The notes beneath the pieces are model-generated. The model had not been told where the DNA came from. It saw nothing but the letters and a program-made list of their open reading frames with translations, and made no database searches. A stretch of 64,000 bases of DNA, taken from Microbulbifer donghaiensis (GTDB taxonomy: Bacteria; Pseudomonadota; Gammaproteobacteria; Pseudomonadales; Cellvibrionaceae). Below, one piece after another: positions 7,283 to 16,000 of the stretch. Where the stretch lies: the NCBI RefSeq assembly GCF_900129095.1, contig NZ_FQVA01000004.1, forward strand, positions 224,974 to 288,973. Direction: 5' to 3'. A program made the translations under genes and the position numbers. Positions within the stretch are counted from its first letter, which is position 1, and every line of letters starts with the position of its first letter.

Positions 7283-9964
7283 TTAACCGGCGTTGCGCCC
7301 AGTCATGGCTGCGGCCATGTTCAGGCAGCGCTGGTTTTCATAGCGGCGGTTCTTCAGGGCTTTTTCCAGCAGCGGATTCAGTGCCTTGCCGCTGTCCAGA
7401 ATTTCGCTCACCTGCTGTACACCTTTCTCGCTGCAGTTCAGCGGGAAGAGCTTCGCGTAGGTGCCGACGAATTCCGGTGCGTCGCTGGCGTTGACGTCGT
7501 CCAGCGCGGCGACGATGCTGTCCACGTTCACTTCGTACAGCTCGCCCTGCTCGGTCGGGAACATGTAATAGGCGGCGGACTTCAGCTGGCTCAGCTTGAA
7601 GTTATCGCGGTGCTGCAGGATGTTCTCCAGCCACTTGGTCTTGCTCTCGGCCAGCGGGCGCACGGCTTCCGCAGAGATGGCGTTCAGCTGCGAGCGGTCG
7701 GAGTTGTCCTTGGCCAGTTCACGTTCGATGGCTTGCTCGTAATCGCCGTACAGATGTTGGTTCTGCAGTGCGATCAGGTCCCAGCGCATATCGGGGTCCA
7801 GAGTCAGTCCGCCGATGTCCAGCTCGCCCTGCAGCAGTTGCTTGGCATTGGCCAGCGCATCGTCGGAGTGGGCCACACCGGTGAAGGCCGCGAACCAGGT
7901 TTTCTGTCCGTCACTGCCGGCTTCGGCCTGCTGCAGCTGTTGCCAGACGAAGTTTTCGATCGCCAGTTGCAGTTCGTCGCGCTCGGCATCTTCCATGGCA
8001 ACCTGGTTCAAGTAGCCGTAGGCATAACCCAGGTGGCGAGACACCATGCGGATCACGTTGATATCGCGCTCGCTGCCGGCGTTGGTCAGTACGAAGCTCA
8101 CGTACTCGTCCAGCGGCAGCTTGGCGTCGTAGACGCTGTCGTACAGGCTCTGCCAAAGCATCAGGCGGGCAAACGGCTGTTGGATATCGTTGATGTGCTT
8201 GGACATGTTTTCAACGGATACCGCATCCAGGTTGACCTTGGCAAAGGCCCAGTCGCCCTCGTTCGGGTACAGGATCTGCGGGCAGGGCTGGCCGACGGCT
8301 TCCGCCACTTTGGTGGTGGCACCGCTGTACATCACCGGCAGGGTGGCAACGCGCTGCATGCTGCCGCCGTCCATGCGGTAGAAGCCGAGCTGGGTGCGCT
8401 GGTCGCGCAGGGTCGGGTACTCCTCCGGTGCGGACTGGGTCAGGGTCAGGCTGGTGACCTGGTCGTTTTCACACTGGAAGCTGGCTTCGATGGTGTTCAG
8501 GCCGGCCTGGTACAGCCACTGCTGCTGCCACTGGTCCAGATCCTTGCCAGCGGCCTTGCCCAGGTGACCCATAAAGTCGTCCAGGGTGGAGTTCTGGTAG
8601 GAGAGATCCTTCAGGTAGTTGCTCACGCCCTTGCGGAACTCCTCCTTGCCCAGGTAGTAGGGCAGCTGCTTGAGGATGGAACCGCCCTTGCCGTAGGTGA
8701 TGCCATCGAAGTTGGCGAAGGCCTCGTCGGTGTTTTTCACCGGCAGCTGGATCGCGTGGGTGGTCGGCAGCAGGTCGGAGCGGTAGGCCCACTGCTTGGT
8801 ACCCAGGTAGAAGTTTTCCCAGGCGTTGTCGAATTCGCTGTTTTCGGCCAGGGACAGGTTGGCCATGTAGGTGGCGAAGCTCTCGTTCAGCCACAGGTCG
8901 TCCCACCAGTTCATGGTCACCAGGTCGCCGAACCACATGTGCGCCATCTCGTGAGCGATCACGTTGGCCAGGCGCATGCGCTGGGCCTGGGTTTTTTCAC
9001 CGCGGGAAACATAGGCCTCGTTGAAGGTTACCGCGGCCACGTTCTCCATCGCGCCGGCGTTGAAGTCGGGCACGATTACCTGATCGTATTTCACGAAGGG
9101 GTAGTCCACTTCGAAATACTTCTGGAAGAAGGCGAAGGATTGCTTGGTGAAGGTGAACCAGTCGTCCGGTTTCACATACTGGGCCAGGCTCTGGCGCGCC
9201 ATTACGCGCAGCGGAATACCGTCGGCATCGTCCTCCCACACATGGAAGGGACCGGCGTGCAGGGAGAAGATATAGGAAGAGAATTTCTTCGACTGCGGGA
9301 AGTGCCAGTGAGTCACCTCGCCGTCCTGATCCACCTTGTCTTCACGCACCGAGCTGACGATGGTCCAGCCCTTCGGCGCGGTCACGTTCAGGGTGTAGTG
9401 CGCCTTCAGGTTCGGCTGGTCGAAATGCGGGAACAGGCGGTTCGCATCGTAGGGCTCGAAGTCGGTGTACATATAGACTTCGCCGTCTTCCGGATCTTCG
9501 AAACGGTGCAGGCCGGAACCATCGGTGGAATAGGGGTGCTGGTATTTCACGGCAATCGCGTGTTCGGCGCCCGGAAGCTGCTCCGCCGCAATGGTGATGA
9601 AGTGGCCATTGTATTCGAAGGGCACTTCCTTGTCGTCGACGCTGACGGAATCCACGGTGCCGCCGGCGAAATCGATGGTCAGCGGCTGTTTGAGCTGGCC
9701 GTTGAAGCGGGTGTTGGCGATTGCCTGGCCGGAAAAGCTGTCACCGGTCTTGTCGATGGTGACGGACAGTTCGTAGTCCACCTGGGCGATCTGCTGTTTG
9801 CGCAGCTTGGCGTAGGTTTCGGACAGCCCCGGCGCGTCGGCACGGGCTACTGCTGCCGCAGCGGCGCTGGATTCGGTGGCGTGCTGGTTGCCGGGCTCCT
9901 GGCTGCAGGCGGCCAGGATGGCACTGCACAGCAGCGTCGCGGCAAATTTTCCGGTCTTGTTCAT
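7283..9964 (-). CDS. M1 family aminopeptidase, lipoprotein (copy 1 of tandem pair)
   Basis: An 893-residue paralogue of the neighbouring peptidase. It has GAMEN near residue 304, HEMAH near 338 and the zinc Glu in NESFATYMA. The signal peptide MNKTGKFAATLLCSAILAAC ends in a lipobox Cys, followed by a short Ser/Ala-rich linker. The two proteins share long identical blocks around the active site but differ in the C-terminal helical domain, suggesting a duplication that may have diverged in substrate length or specificity. Start ATG at 9964 with GGGG about six bases upstream. Role: removal of N-terminal amino acids from peptides in the cell envelope, judged from family and localisation signals. 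Confidence 0.92.
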   Translation of the reverse strand: MNKTGKFAATLLCSAILAACSQEPGNQHATESSAAAAAVARADAPGLSETYAKLRKQQIAQVDYELSVTIDKTGDSFSGQAIANTRFNGQLKQPLTIDFAGGTVDSVSVDDKEVPFEYNGHFITIAAEQLPGAEHAIAVKYQHPYSTDGSGLHRFEDPEDGEVYMYTDFEPYDANRLFPHFDQPNLKAHYTLNVTAPKGWTIVSSVREDKVDQDGEVTHWHFPQSKKFSSYIFSLHAGPFHVWEDDADGIPLRVMARQSLAQYVKPDDWFTFTKQSFAFFQKYFEVDYPFVKYDQVIVPDFNAGAMENVAAVTFNEAYVSRGEKTQAQRMRLANVIAHEMAHMWFGDLVTMNWWDDLWLNESFATYMANLSLAENSEFDNAWENFYLGTKQWAYRSDLLPTTHAIQLPVKNTDEAFANFDGITYGKGGSILKQLPYYLGKEEFRKGVSNYLKDLSYQNSTLDDFMGHLGKAAGKDLDQWQQQWLYQAGLNTIEASFQCENDQVTSLTLTQSAPEEYPTLRDQRTQLGFYRMDGGSMQRVATLPVMYSGATTKVAEAVGQPCPQILYPNEGDWAFAKVNLDAVSVENMSKHINDIQQPFARLMLWQSLYDSVYDAKLPLDEYVSFVLTNAGSERDINVIRMVSRHLGYAYGYLNQVAMEDAERDELQLAIENFVWQQLQQAEAGSDGQKTWFAAFTGVAHSDDALANAKQLLQGELDIGGLTLDPDMRWDLIALQNQHLYGDYEQAIERELAKDNSDRSQLNAISAEAVRPLAESKTKWLENILQHRDNFKLSQLKSAAYYMFPTEQGELYEVNVDSIVAALDDVNASDAPEFVGTYAKLFPLNCSEKGVQQVSEILDSGKALNPLLEKALKNRRYENQRCLNMAAAMTGRNAG

Positions 9965-10187
9965 ATGTACCCCGCGGGATGAATTAATCGGGCCGCCCGA
10001 GTATCTCGGGCAGGCTGGCGCAAAATCAGTCGTCCCTTATAGCACGTTGGGTCGGGGCTGGCGGTCACTTCGTCGCGCCGAGGGCGCAGGTTGTCGCGCG
10101 CCAGTTGATTCTGTGGATAAGCTGTGATTTGCGGGATTATCGACTGTGCAGGCGGGGATTTTTAGAAAGTTGTGCGGCTTGATCGGG

Positions 10188-10219
10188 GCCCGCCCGGGCC
10201 GTGGAGGCTCCGGGCGGGC
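10188..10219 (-). terminator. GC-rich hairpin after mmsA
   Basis: A 10-bp perfect stem (GCCCGCCCGG / CCGGGCGGGC) with a 12-base loop lies 18 bases past the dehydrogenase stop. There is no strong T tract on the minus strand, so terminator function is plausible but not certain. Confidence 0.45.
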
Positions 10220-10236
10220 GGTAAGGCGGGCGGGGA

Positions 10237-11730
10237 TCAGTTGCTCGGGAAGGAGAACTGGGCGCCCTCGCGCACGCCGCTGGACGGCCAGCGCTGGGTG
10301 ATGGTCTTGCGGTTGGTGTAGAAGCGCACGCCATCCGGTCCGTAGGCGGACAGGCAGCCGAACAGGGAGCGCTTCCAGCCGCCGAAGCTGTGGTAGGACA
10401 CCGGTACCGGCAGCGGTACGTTGATGCCGACCATGCCGACGAGGATATTGTCACTGAAGTAGCGCGCCGCCTCGCCGTCGCGGGTGAAGATGCAGGTGCC
10501 GTTGCCGTACTCGTGATCGTTGATCATCCGCATGGCCTCTTCCATGCTGTTGGCGCGCACCACCAGCAGTACCGGGCCGAAGATTTCCTCCTCATAGCAG
10601 GTCATACCCGGCTTCACGTTGTCGATCAGGGTACCGCCGACAAAGAAGCCGTTATCGTAGCCCTGCACTTGCGGATTGCGGCCGTCGACGACGATGGTCG
10701 CGCCCTGCTCCGCGGCGCTGGCGATATAGCCATTCACCTTGTTCTTGTGCGCCTCGGTGATCACCGGGCCGAAGTCGTTGCTGCTGTCGGTGTAAGCGCC
10801 CACTTTCAGCTTCTGCATTTCGCCGCTCATCTTCTCGATAAAGGTGTCGGCAGCCTCATCGCCCACACAGACGGCAACGGACAGGGCCATACAGCGCTCA
10901 CCGGAGGAGCCGAAGGCGGCGCCGGTCAGCGCGGCCACGGCGTTGTCCATGTCGGCGTCGGGCATGATGATCGCGTGGTTCTTGGCGCCGCCGAGGGCTT
11001 GGCAGCGCTTGCCGTGGGCGGATGCGGTGGAGTAGACGTACTCGGCGATCGGGGTGGAGCCGACGAAGCTCACCGCCTGTACCTCCGGCGCTGTCAGCAG
11101 CGTGTCCACGGCGACCTTGTCACCATTGACGACGTTCAGCACGCCGTCCGGCAGGCCGGCTTCCTGCAGCAGTTGCGCCAGGTACAGGGCGCAGGACGGG
11201 TCGCGCTCGGACGGCTTCAGCACGAAGGTGTTGCCGCACACGATCGCCAGCGGGAACATCCACAGCGGTACCATGGCCGGGAAGTTGAACGGGGTGATGC
11301 CGGCCACCACACCCAGCGGCTGCATCTCGCTCCAGGAATCGATATTCGGACCGACGTTGCGGCTGTGCTCGCCTTTCAGTAGCTGCGGGCCGTAGCAGGC
11401 GAAGTCGACGTTCTCGATGCCGCGGGTCAGTTCGCCCATGGCGTCGTGGGAAATCTTGCCGTGTTCCTCGCCGATCATCGCGCAGATCTGCTCGGCGTTT
11501 TCCTCCAGCAGCTGCTTGAAGCGGAACATGATCTTGGCGCGCTTGGCCGGCGGCGTGTTGCGCCAGGCCGGGAAAGCGGCCTGGGCCGCGGCGATGGCTT
11601 CCTCGACGGTTTCCTTCGCGGCAATGGCGACCTGCTTGGTGACTTCGCCGGTAGCCGGGTTGTACACGTCCTGGGTGCGCTCGGCGGCTTCACTGACCTG
11701 ACCGTTGATGTAGTGACCCACAATCTTCAT
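10237..11730 (-). CDS. mmsA: CoA-acylating methylmalonate/malonate-semialdehyde dehydrogenase
   Basis: A 497-residue aldehyde dehydrogenase of the MmsA group, which converts (methyl)malonate semialdehyde, CoA and NAD to acetyl-CoA or propionyl-CoA plus CO2. Seen: GITPFNFPAMVPLWMFP, the nucleotide-fold segment SFVGSTPIAEYVY, and the catalytic Cys in SGERCMALS near residue 280. Length is typical. The ATG at 11730 has AGAGG seven bases upstream. It lies downstream of a beta-alanine:pyruvate-type transaminase gene, so here it probably oxidises the malonate semialdehyde produced by that enzyme, like Pseudomonas BauC. Valine degradation is the alternative role of the same family. Confidence 0.92.
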   Translation of the reverse strand: MKIVGHYINGQVSEAAERTQDVYNPATGEVTKQVAIAAKETVEEAIAAAQAAFPAWRNTPPAKRAKIMFRFKQLLEENAEQICAMIGEEHGKISHDAMGELTRGIENVDFACYGPQLLKGEHSRNVGPNIDSWSEMQPLGVVAGITPFNFPAMVPLWMFPLAIVCGNTFVLKPSERDPSCALYLAQLLQEAGLPDGVLNVVNGDKVAVDTLLTAPEVQAVSFVGSTPIAEYVYSTASAHGKRCQALGGAKNHAIIMPDADMDNAVAALTGAAFGSSGERCMALSVAVCVGDEAADTFIEKMSGEMQKLKVGAYTDSSNDFGPVITEAHKNKVNGYIASAAEQGATIVVDGRNPQVQGYDNGFFVGGTLIDNVKPGMTCYEEEIFGPVLLVVRANSMEEAMRMINDHEYGNGTCIFTRDGEAARYFSDNILVGMVGINVPLPVPVSYHSFGGWKRSLFGCLSAYGPDGVRFYTNRKTITQRWPSSGVREGAQFSFPSN

Positions 11731-11780
11731 GAGTAAACCTCTCTATTTTTCGAATTCTGAAAATCTTTTTCTTAATCAAT

Positions 11781-11874
11781 TCGTCATACCGGCGCAGGCC
11801 GGTATCCAGTGGCCACGGGGCTTTCTGGCCTCGCTAGGCTCCGGACTGGATCCCGGCCTGCGCCGGGATGACGA
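11781..11874. repeat. inverted pair of GTCAT-type intergenic palindromes
   Basis: Two imperfect palindromes face each other between the transaminase and dehydrogenase genes. The first begins TCGTCATACCGG and the second ends CCGGGATGACGA, each containing its own GC-rich hairpin. A single relative of this unit lies at 57584-57613. Such paired units resemble REP/BIME elements and may trim or stabilise the 3' end of the upstream message. Confidence 0.7.
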
Positions 11875-11882
11875 CACTGGTG

Positions 11883-13220
11883 TTAGCCGGCGGCAACTTC
11901 GCTGATTGAATCGCCCAGCGCGCTGACCAGCGTGTCGACTTCCTCCGGCTGGGCGACAAACGGCATACCCAGCTGGATGGTGTCGCCGCCGTAGCGCACG
12001 TAGAAACCCTTCTCCCACATCTTCATCGCAATCTGGTATGGGCGCAGCAGCGGTGCGCCCGGGGCCGCCTCGATGGTGAAGCCGGCGGCCACGCCGCAGT
12101 TGCGGATATCGGTAATCAGCGGCGTGCCCTTCAGCTGGTGCACGCGCTCTTCCAGCACCGTGGCCAGTTCGCCGGCGCGGGCGAACAGGTTGTCCCGTTC
12201 GAGGATATCCAGCGACGCCAGCGCCGCGGCGCAGGCCACCGGATGCGCGGAGTAGGTGTAACCGTGCGGCAGTTCCAGCAGGTACTCGGGGCCGCCCTGT
12301 TCCATAAAGGTGTCGTAGATCTCCTGCTTGGCGATCACCGCACCCATCGGCACGGCGCCGTTGGTCAGCTGTTTGGCGGTGTTGATGATGTCCGGCGTCA
12401 CGCCAAAGGCCTCGGCTCCGGTGGCGGCGCCCATGCGGCCGAAGGCAGTGATCACTTCGTCGAAGATCAGCAGGATGTCGTGCTGGTCGCAGATTTCTCT
12501 AAGGCGTTGCAGGTAACCCACGGGTGGCGGCAGCACGCCGGCGGAACCGGCCATCGGCTCGACGATTACCGCGGCGATATTGGACGCATCGTGCAGGGCC
12601 ACCAGCTCCAGCAATTCGTCCGCCAAGTGCGCGCCTTCCTCGGGCATGCCCTTGCTGAAGCGGTTCTCCGGCAGCACCGTGTGGGCTAGGTGGTCGGCAT
12701 CCACGGCGGTGCCGTAGAGGGCGCGGTTGGCGCCGATACCGCCGACGCTGATACCGCCGAAGTTCACGCCGTGGTAGCCCTTGGCGCGGCCGATCAGTTT
12801 GGTCTTGGACGGCATGCCCTTCTTGCGCCAATAGGCGCGGGCGATCTTCAGGGAGGTCTCGGCGGACTCGGAGCCGGAACCGGTAAAGAAGACGCGGTTC
12901 AGGCCTGCCGGCATGAACTGGGTGATGCGCTCGGCCAGCTCGAATGCCTTCGGGTGGCCGAACTGGAATGCCGGGGAATAGTCGAGGGTGCGCAGCTGCT
13001 CGCTGACCGCATCGGCAATCTCCGTGCGATTGTGGCCGGCGCCACAGGTCCACAGGCCGGACAGGCCATCGAAGATGCGGCGGCCGTCGGCGCTGGTGTA
13101 ATAGCAGCCTTCGGCGCCGGTGATAATGCGCGGATCCTGCTTGAACTGGCGGTTGCCCGTATAGGCCATCCAGTGGGCATCCAGCTGCGCCTGGGTCAGC
13201 CCAGCAAACTTGTCACTCAT
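11883..13220 (-). CDS. bauA: beta-alanine (omega-amino acid):pyruvate transaminase
   Basis: A 445-residue class III PLP aminotransferase that should transfer the amino group of beta-alanine or related omega-amino acids to pyruvate. The PLP Lys lies in NTAKQLTNGAVPMG near residue 283; FDEVITAFGRMG carries the pyridine-contacting Asp, and FTGSGSESAE binds phosphate. The N-terminus (LDAHWMAYTGNRQFK) is typical of omega-amino acid:pyruvate enzymes. Start ATG at 13220 with GGGAG seven bases upstream. It is followed by the semialdehyde dehydrogenase gene and faces a divergent LysR gene, the arrangement expected of a beta-alanine degradation unit. Confidence 0.88.
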   Translation of the reverse strand: MSDKFAGLTQAQLDAHWMAYTGNRQFKQDPRIITGAEGCYYTSADGRRIFDGLSGLWTCGAGHNRTEIADAVSEQLRTLDYSPAFQFGHPKAFELAERITQFMPAGLNRVFFTGSGSESAETSLKIARAYWRKKGMPSKTKLIGRAKGYHGVNFGGISVGGIGANRALYGTAVDADHLAHTVLPENRFSKGMPEEGAHLADELLELVALHDASNIAAVIVEPMAGSAGVLPPPVGYLQRLREICDQHDILLIFDEVITAFGRMGAATGAEAFGVTPDIINTAKQLTNGAVPMGAVIAKQEIYDTFMEQGGPEYLLELPHGYTYSAHPVACAAALASLDILERDNLFARAGELATVLEERVHQLKGTPLITDIRNCGVAAGFTIEAAPGAPLLRPYQIAMKMWEKGFYVRYGGDTIQLGMPFVAQPEEVDTLVSALGDSISEVAAG

Positions 13221-13284
13221 TGTTATTCTCCCGGAAATACTCGGTTTGATCGTGTGATGCCCGGACTTTAGGCGAGGATTAAAG

Positions 13285-13332
13285 TTGCATAAATTGCAAT
13301 TTATCCACGTTTAGTTTCATATAGCTGAAACT
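13285..13332. promoter_or_regulatory. candidate LysR-type operator in divergent region
   Basis: Two dyads lie between the transaminase gene and the divergent regulator gene. TTGCATAAATTGCAA at 13285-13299 contains a T-N11-A LysR-type core. AGTTTCA-N6-TGAAACT lies at 13313-13332. They are spaced about three helical turns apart, as expected for recognition and activation half-sites of a LysR tetramer. Binding is inferred. Confidence 0.5.
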
Positions 13333-13490
13333 ATCTAGCTCGTGATCGAGTTGCTCATCCCTGATCAACTTGATCGTCGCCCGCAAATAGCTGGCGCAGA
13401 CGCGTGGGTCTGCTGGCTATTCGCGGTCTCGCGCCGGCCGATCGCCGGCGGCGGCACATCCGTGTGCCGCTATTAACCGGGTGGAACATC

Positions 13491-14414
13491 ATGGGGCGTA
13501 AACAGGCGGCGCTGCTGGGGCAGTTAAGCGATATCGACCTGCGGCTACTGCGGGTCTTCCGCGCGGTGGCGGAGGCGGGTGGCTTCTCGGCGGCGGAGCT
13601 GGAGCTCAACGTGGGGCGCTCCACTATCAGCCGCCATATCAAGGATCTGGAAGTGCGCCTGGGGGTGAGTCTGTGCCGGCGGGGGCGCGGCGGCTTCGCG
13701 CTGACCGACGAGGGGCGGCAGATCTACCAGGCGACGATTCGCCTGCTGGCTTCCCTCGATACCTTTCGCGGCGAGGTGGCCGACGTGCACAAGCGCATGA
13801 CCGGCCATATCGCCATTGCCCTGTTCGACAAGATGGTCACCAATCCGGCCGCCCATATCGGCGAGGCGCTGCGCAGGTTCGACGACCTGGCGCCGGAGGT
13901 CAGCCTGGATATCCATATCGAGCCGATCAACGAGATCGAGCGCGGCGTGATGGAAGGGCGCTTCCAGCTCGGTGTGATCCCCGCCCATCGAGCGTCGCCG
14001 AGCCTCGATTACCAGCACCTGTTCTACGAGCAGATGTACCTCTACTGCGGCTACCGCCACCCGCTGTTCGACACCGCCGATATCGCTATCGACGACGATG
14101 CCATCCGCAACTGCAAGTACGCGGGCCTCGGCTATCACTCGCCGAATATGGAGGTCGGCAACCGCCTGGGGCTGGAGCGGGATATCACGGTCAACGACCA
14201 GGAGGCCATCGTCCACTGCCTGCAGTCCGGCCGCTATATCGGCTACCTTCCGGATCACTATGCGGAGACATTTTTGAAAAAAGGCGAGATCCGCGCGATC
14301 TGCCCGCAGCGCTATCAGTATGAGTGTGATTTCGTGGCGATTCAGCGGGTATCGCCGCAGCCTTCACGGATTGTGCAGACGTTGTGGGATTGCCTGGCAG
14401 AGGTGCACGAATAA
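13491..14414 (+). CDS. bauR: LysR family regulator, BauR-like
   Basis: A 307-residue LysR regulator. The winged helix near residues 13-72 contains LRVFRAVAEAGGFSAAELEL and NVGRSTISRHIKDLE, followed by the effector-binding domain. The Ser/Thr-rich recognition helix and the phrase CRRGRGGFALTDEGRQIY resemble the Pseudomonas regulator of beta-alanine catabolism. The frame extends upstream to 13404, but the ATG at 13491 gives the normal LysR length and has a GGTGGA-like site. It is transcribed away from the transaminase-dehydrogenase unit and probably activates it in response to beta-alanine or a related amino acid. The symbol is by similarity recalled from memory. Confidence 0.8.
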   Translation: MGRKQAALLGQLSDIDLRLLRVFRAVAEAGGFSAAELELNVGRSTISRHIKDLEVRLGVSLCRRGRGGFALTDEGRQIYQATIRLLASLDTFRGEVADVHKRMTGHIAIALFDKMVTNPAAHIGEALRRFDDLAPEVSLDIHIEPINEIERGVMEGRFQLGVIPAHRASPSLDYQHLFYEQMYLYCGYRHPLFDTADIAIDDDAIRNCKYAGLGYHSPNMEVGNRLGLERDITVNDQEAIVHCLQSGRYIGYLPDHYAETFLKKGEIRAICPQRYQYECDFVAIQRVSPQPSRIVQTLWDCLAEVHE

Positions 14415-14577
14415 TACGGCTGCCAAAGGTGTAAAGGTGTGGCTATTTGGAAGCCGTCATATCACAAGCTTGTTCAGATCTGGTACGCCTGTGGATCGCT
14501 CTCGTACGGCTAGATATACCGATTGCATATCCGTATATTTTTGCCTTTTTCCTGACCCACCTTGGAGAGCCCGCTTC

Positions 14578-15741
14578 ATGCGCATTCTGTTGATCACCGG
14601 CTTCGCCATTCTGCTATCCGCCTGTGCGGCAAACCAGCCGAATGAACAGGGCAGGCGCCCGGGTGGCCCCGAATATCCGCCGGTTTCGCTGTTTTACAAG
14701 TATCTGAGCGAGGAGCTGCGGCTGGAGTGCAATCAGTTTAGTTCCAGGTCTGTGTTACATCACTGTGTGGACAACCAGTTCGATCTCACCAGCCTGAAAC
14801 ACGCCCTGTCCCGGTCGGGAAGCTTCCTGCAGGTGGCCCTCGGGCAGAAAGAGCAGGATTATCAGTTGCTGGCCTCGATCGCCGTGCTAGACGAGGAGAC
14901 CGGTGGCGAAATAGGCAATGCGGCTCTATCCGGTGCCACTCTGATGATGCTGCCGATCGTCATGGAGAAGACCATTCGCGCTGAGATCGTGGTCACCTGG
15001 AAGGAAGTGCCGATCAAGCGCTACGACTACACCATCCCTTTTGAATACTCGGCGTCCATTTTCAATGCCGGTAGCTACGACGATTCTATAGCGGCACATA
15101 TTGCGGAGAAATTGCTGTCCGACCTCGAGCAGGAGAATGTTTTTGCCGGCGCTTACTTGATGGCGGCTCTTCAAGCCAGCGACTACGAAAATGATCTCAG
15201 TGTGCCGGAAACCATCGAGGATTATCTGTTCGATGAGAAATACATCCACAACAATCCATTCTTCGGAGCGTTACTGACTTTTCAGCATCGCCAGTTTGCG
15301 TTCGATCGCGCCGAAGTATATATCTACCCGATTCGTAGTACGGACTGGACCGACACAGCGACAATCACTCAAGGCGAGGCGGAAAACCTTCGCCGGGATC
15401 TGAAACTGATGCAGCGGGAAGGTCAGTTCAAAGAGGTGGTGTTGGATAGTGTGGAACCCTTGAACTGGAAGGTCGGCGGCAAAGAAATATTCGGCAGTTT
15501 CTACTCGAATACCCTGACGGACGTAGAGGGCCAGCAGGTACGCACGGCCACATATGTATTCACCAAGGGAGACAAGTTCGTCCGGATTCGCGCTATTTTT
15601 CCCGTACAGGAGGGGAGCGCCACAGCAGAGAGTCCCGATAAATTTGTTCACACTCTGCTGGAGGAGGTTTCTCTCCCGGAAGAGTCGCTATTCATGGCCA
15701 GGCTGCGCCAGCAGCGACGCCAAACTGAGATCGGAATGTAG
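14578..15741 (+). CDS. putative lipoprotein of unknown function
   Basis: A 387-residue protein with signal MRILLITGFAILLSAC (lipobox LSAC, Cys16). The ATG at 14578 has GGAGAG about ten bases upstream; the frame runs open further back into the LysR gene but without a sensible start. The mature protein is mixed alpha/beta, acidic, with no motif I recognise. Cysteines near residues 44 and 60 could form a disulfide. It is probably an envelope protein. Co-orientation with the LysR gene, 160 bases upstream, does not imply shared function. Confidence 0.75.
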   Translation: MRILLITGFAILLSACAANQPNEQGRRPGGPEYPPVSLFYKYLSEELRLECNQFSSRSVLHHCVDNQFDLTSLKHALSRSGSFLQVALGQKEQDYQLLASIAVLDEETGGEIGNAALSGATLMMLPIVMEKTIRAEIVVTWKEVPIKRYDYTIPFEYSASIFNAGSYDDSIAAHIAEKLLSDLEQENVFAGAYLMAALQASDYENDLSVPETIEDYLFDEKYIHNNPFFGALLTFQHRQFAFDRAEVYIYPIRSTDWTDTATITQGEAENLRRDLKLMQREGQFKEVVLDSVEPLNWKVGGKEIFGSFYSNTLTDVEGQQVRTATYVFTKGDKFVRIRAIFPVQEGSATAESPDKFVHTLLEEVSLPEESLFMARLRQQRRQTEIGM

Positions 15742-16000
15742 GGAGCTGCCGGCAGATTTTCTCTTTGTCAGAACTACTGCAGGGCAGCCTAAGCAGGGTT
15801 CTGCGCGAGTACCCTGAATCCACAGCATGTTATTCTGCTAATCTGACGAGCTTTTCTAGTAGCTCGTATTGGCTGTAGTTTAACGGGAATCCCCCATTTT
15901 TAACTGAAGTTGAAAGTGGGGGGTTAGCACTGCCTCATGTTGGCCCCGGCAAGACTACTTACTCTATAACTACGAAGGGTAGGCGCGCACCGTAGGTTCG
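15742..16000. other. gene-free edge of the accessory island
   Basis: No gene is seen. Two hairpins occur: ACGAGC pairing with GCTCGT at 15846-15867, and a C-run/G-run dyad at 15891-15922. Base composition becomes AT-richer from here. The last 20 bases before the minus-strand stop at 16001 resemble the sequence just past the stop of the related gene at 17392, so the duplication extends slightly beyond the coding end. Confidence 0.5.

Noticed and set aside
7610..9982. 790-codon plus-strand open frame
   Set aside because: Antisense to the M1 peptidase gene; its existence follows from GC-rich third positions of the real gene. No start site or recognisable domain.
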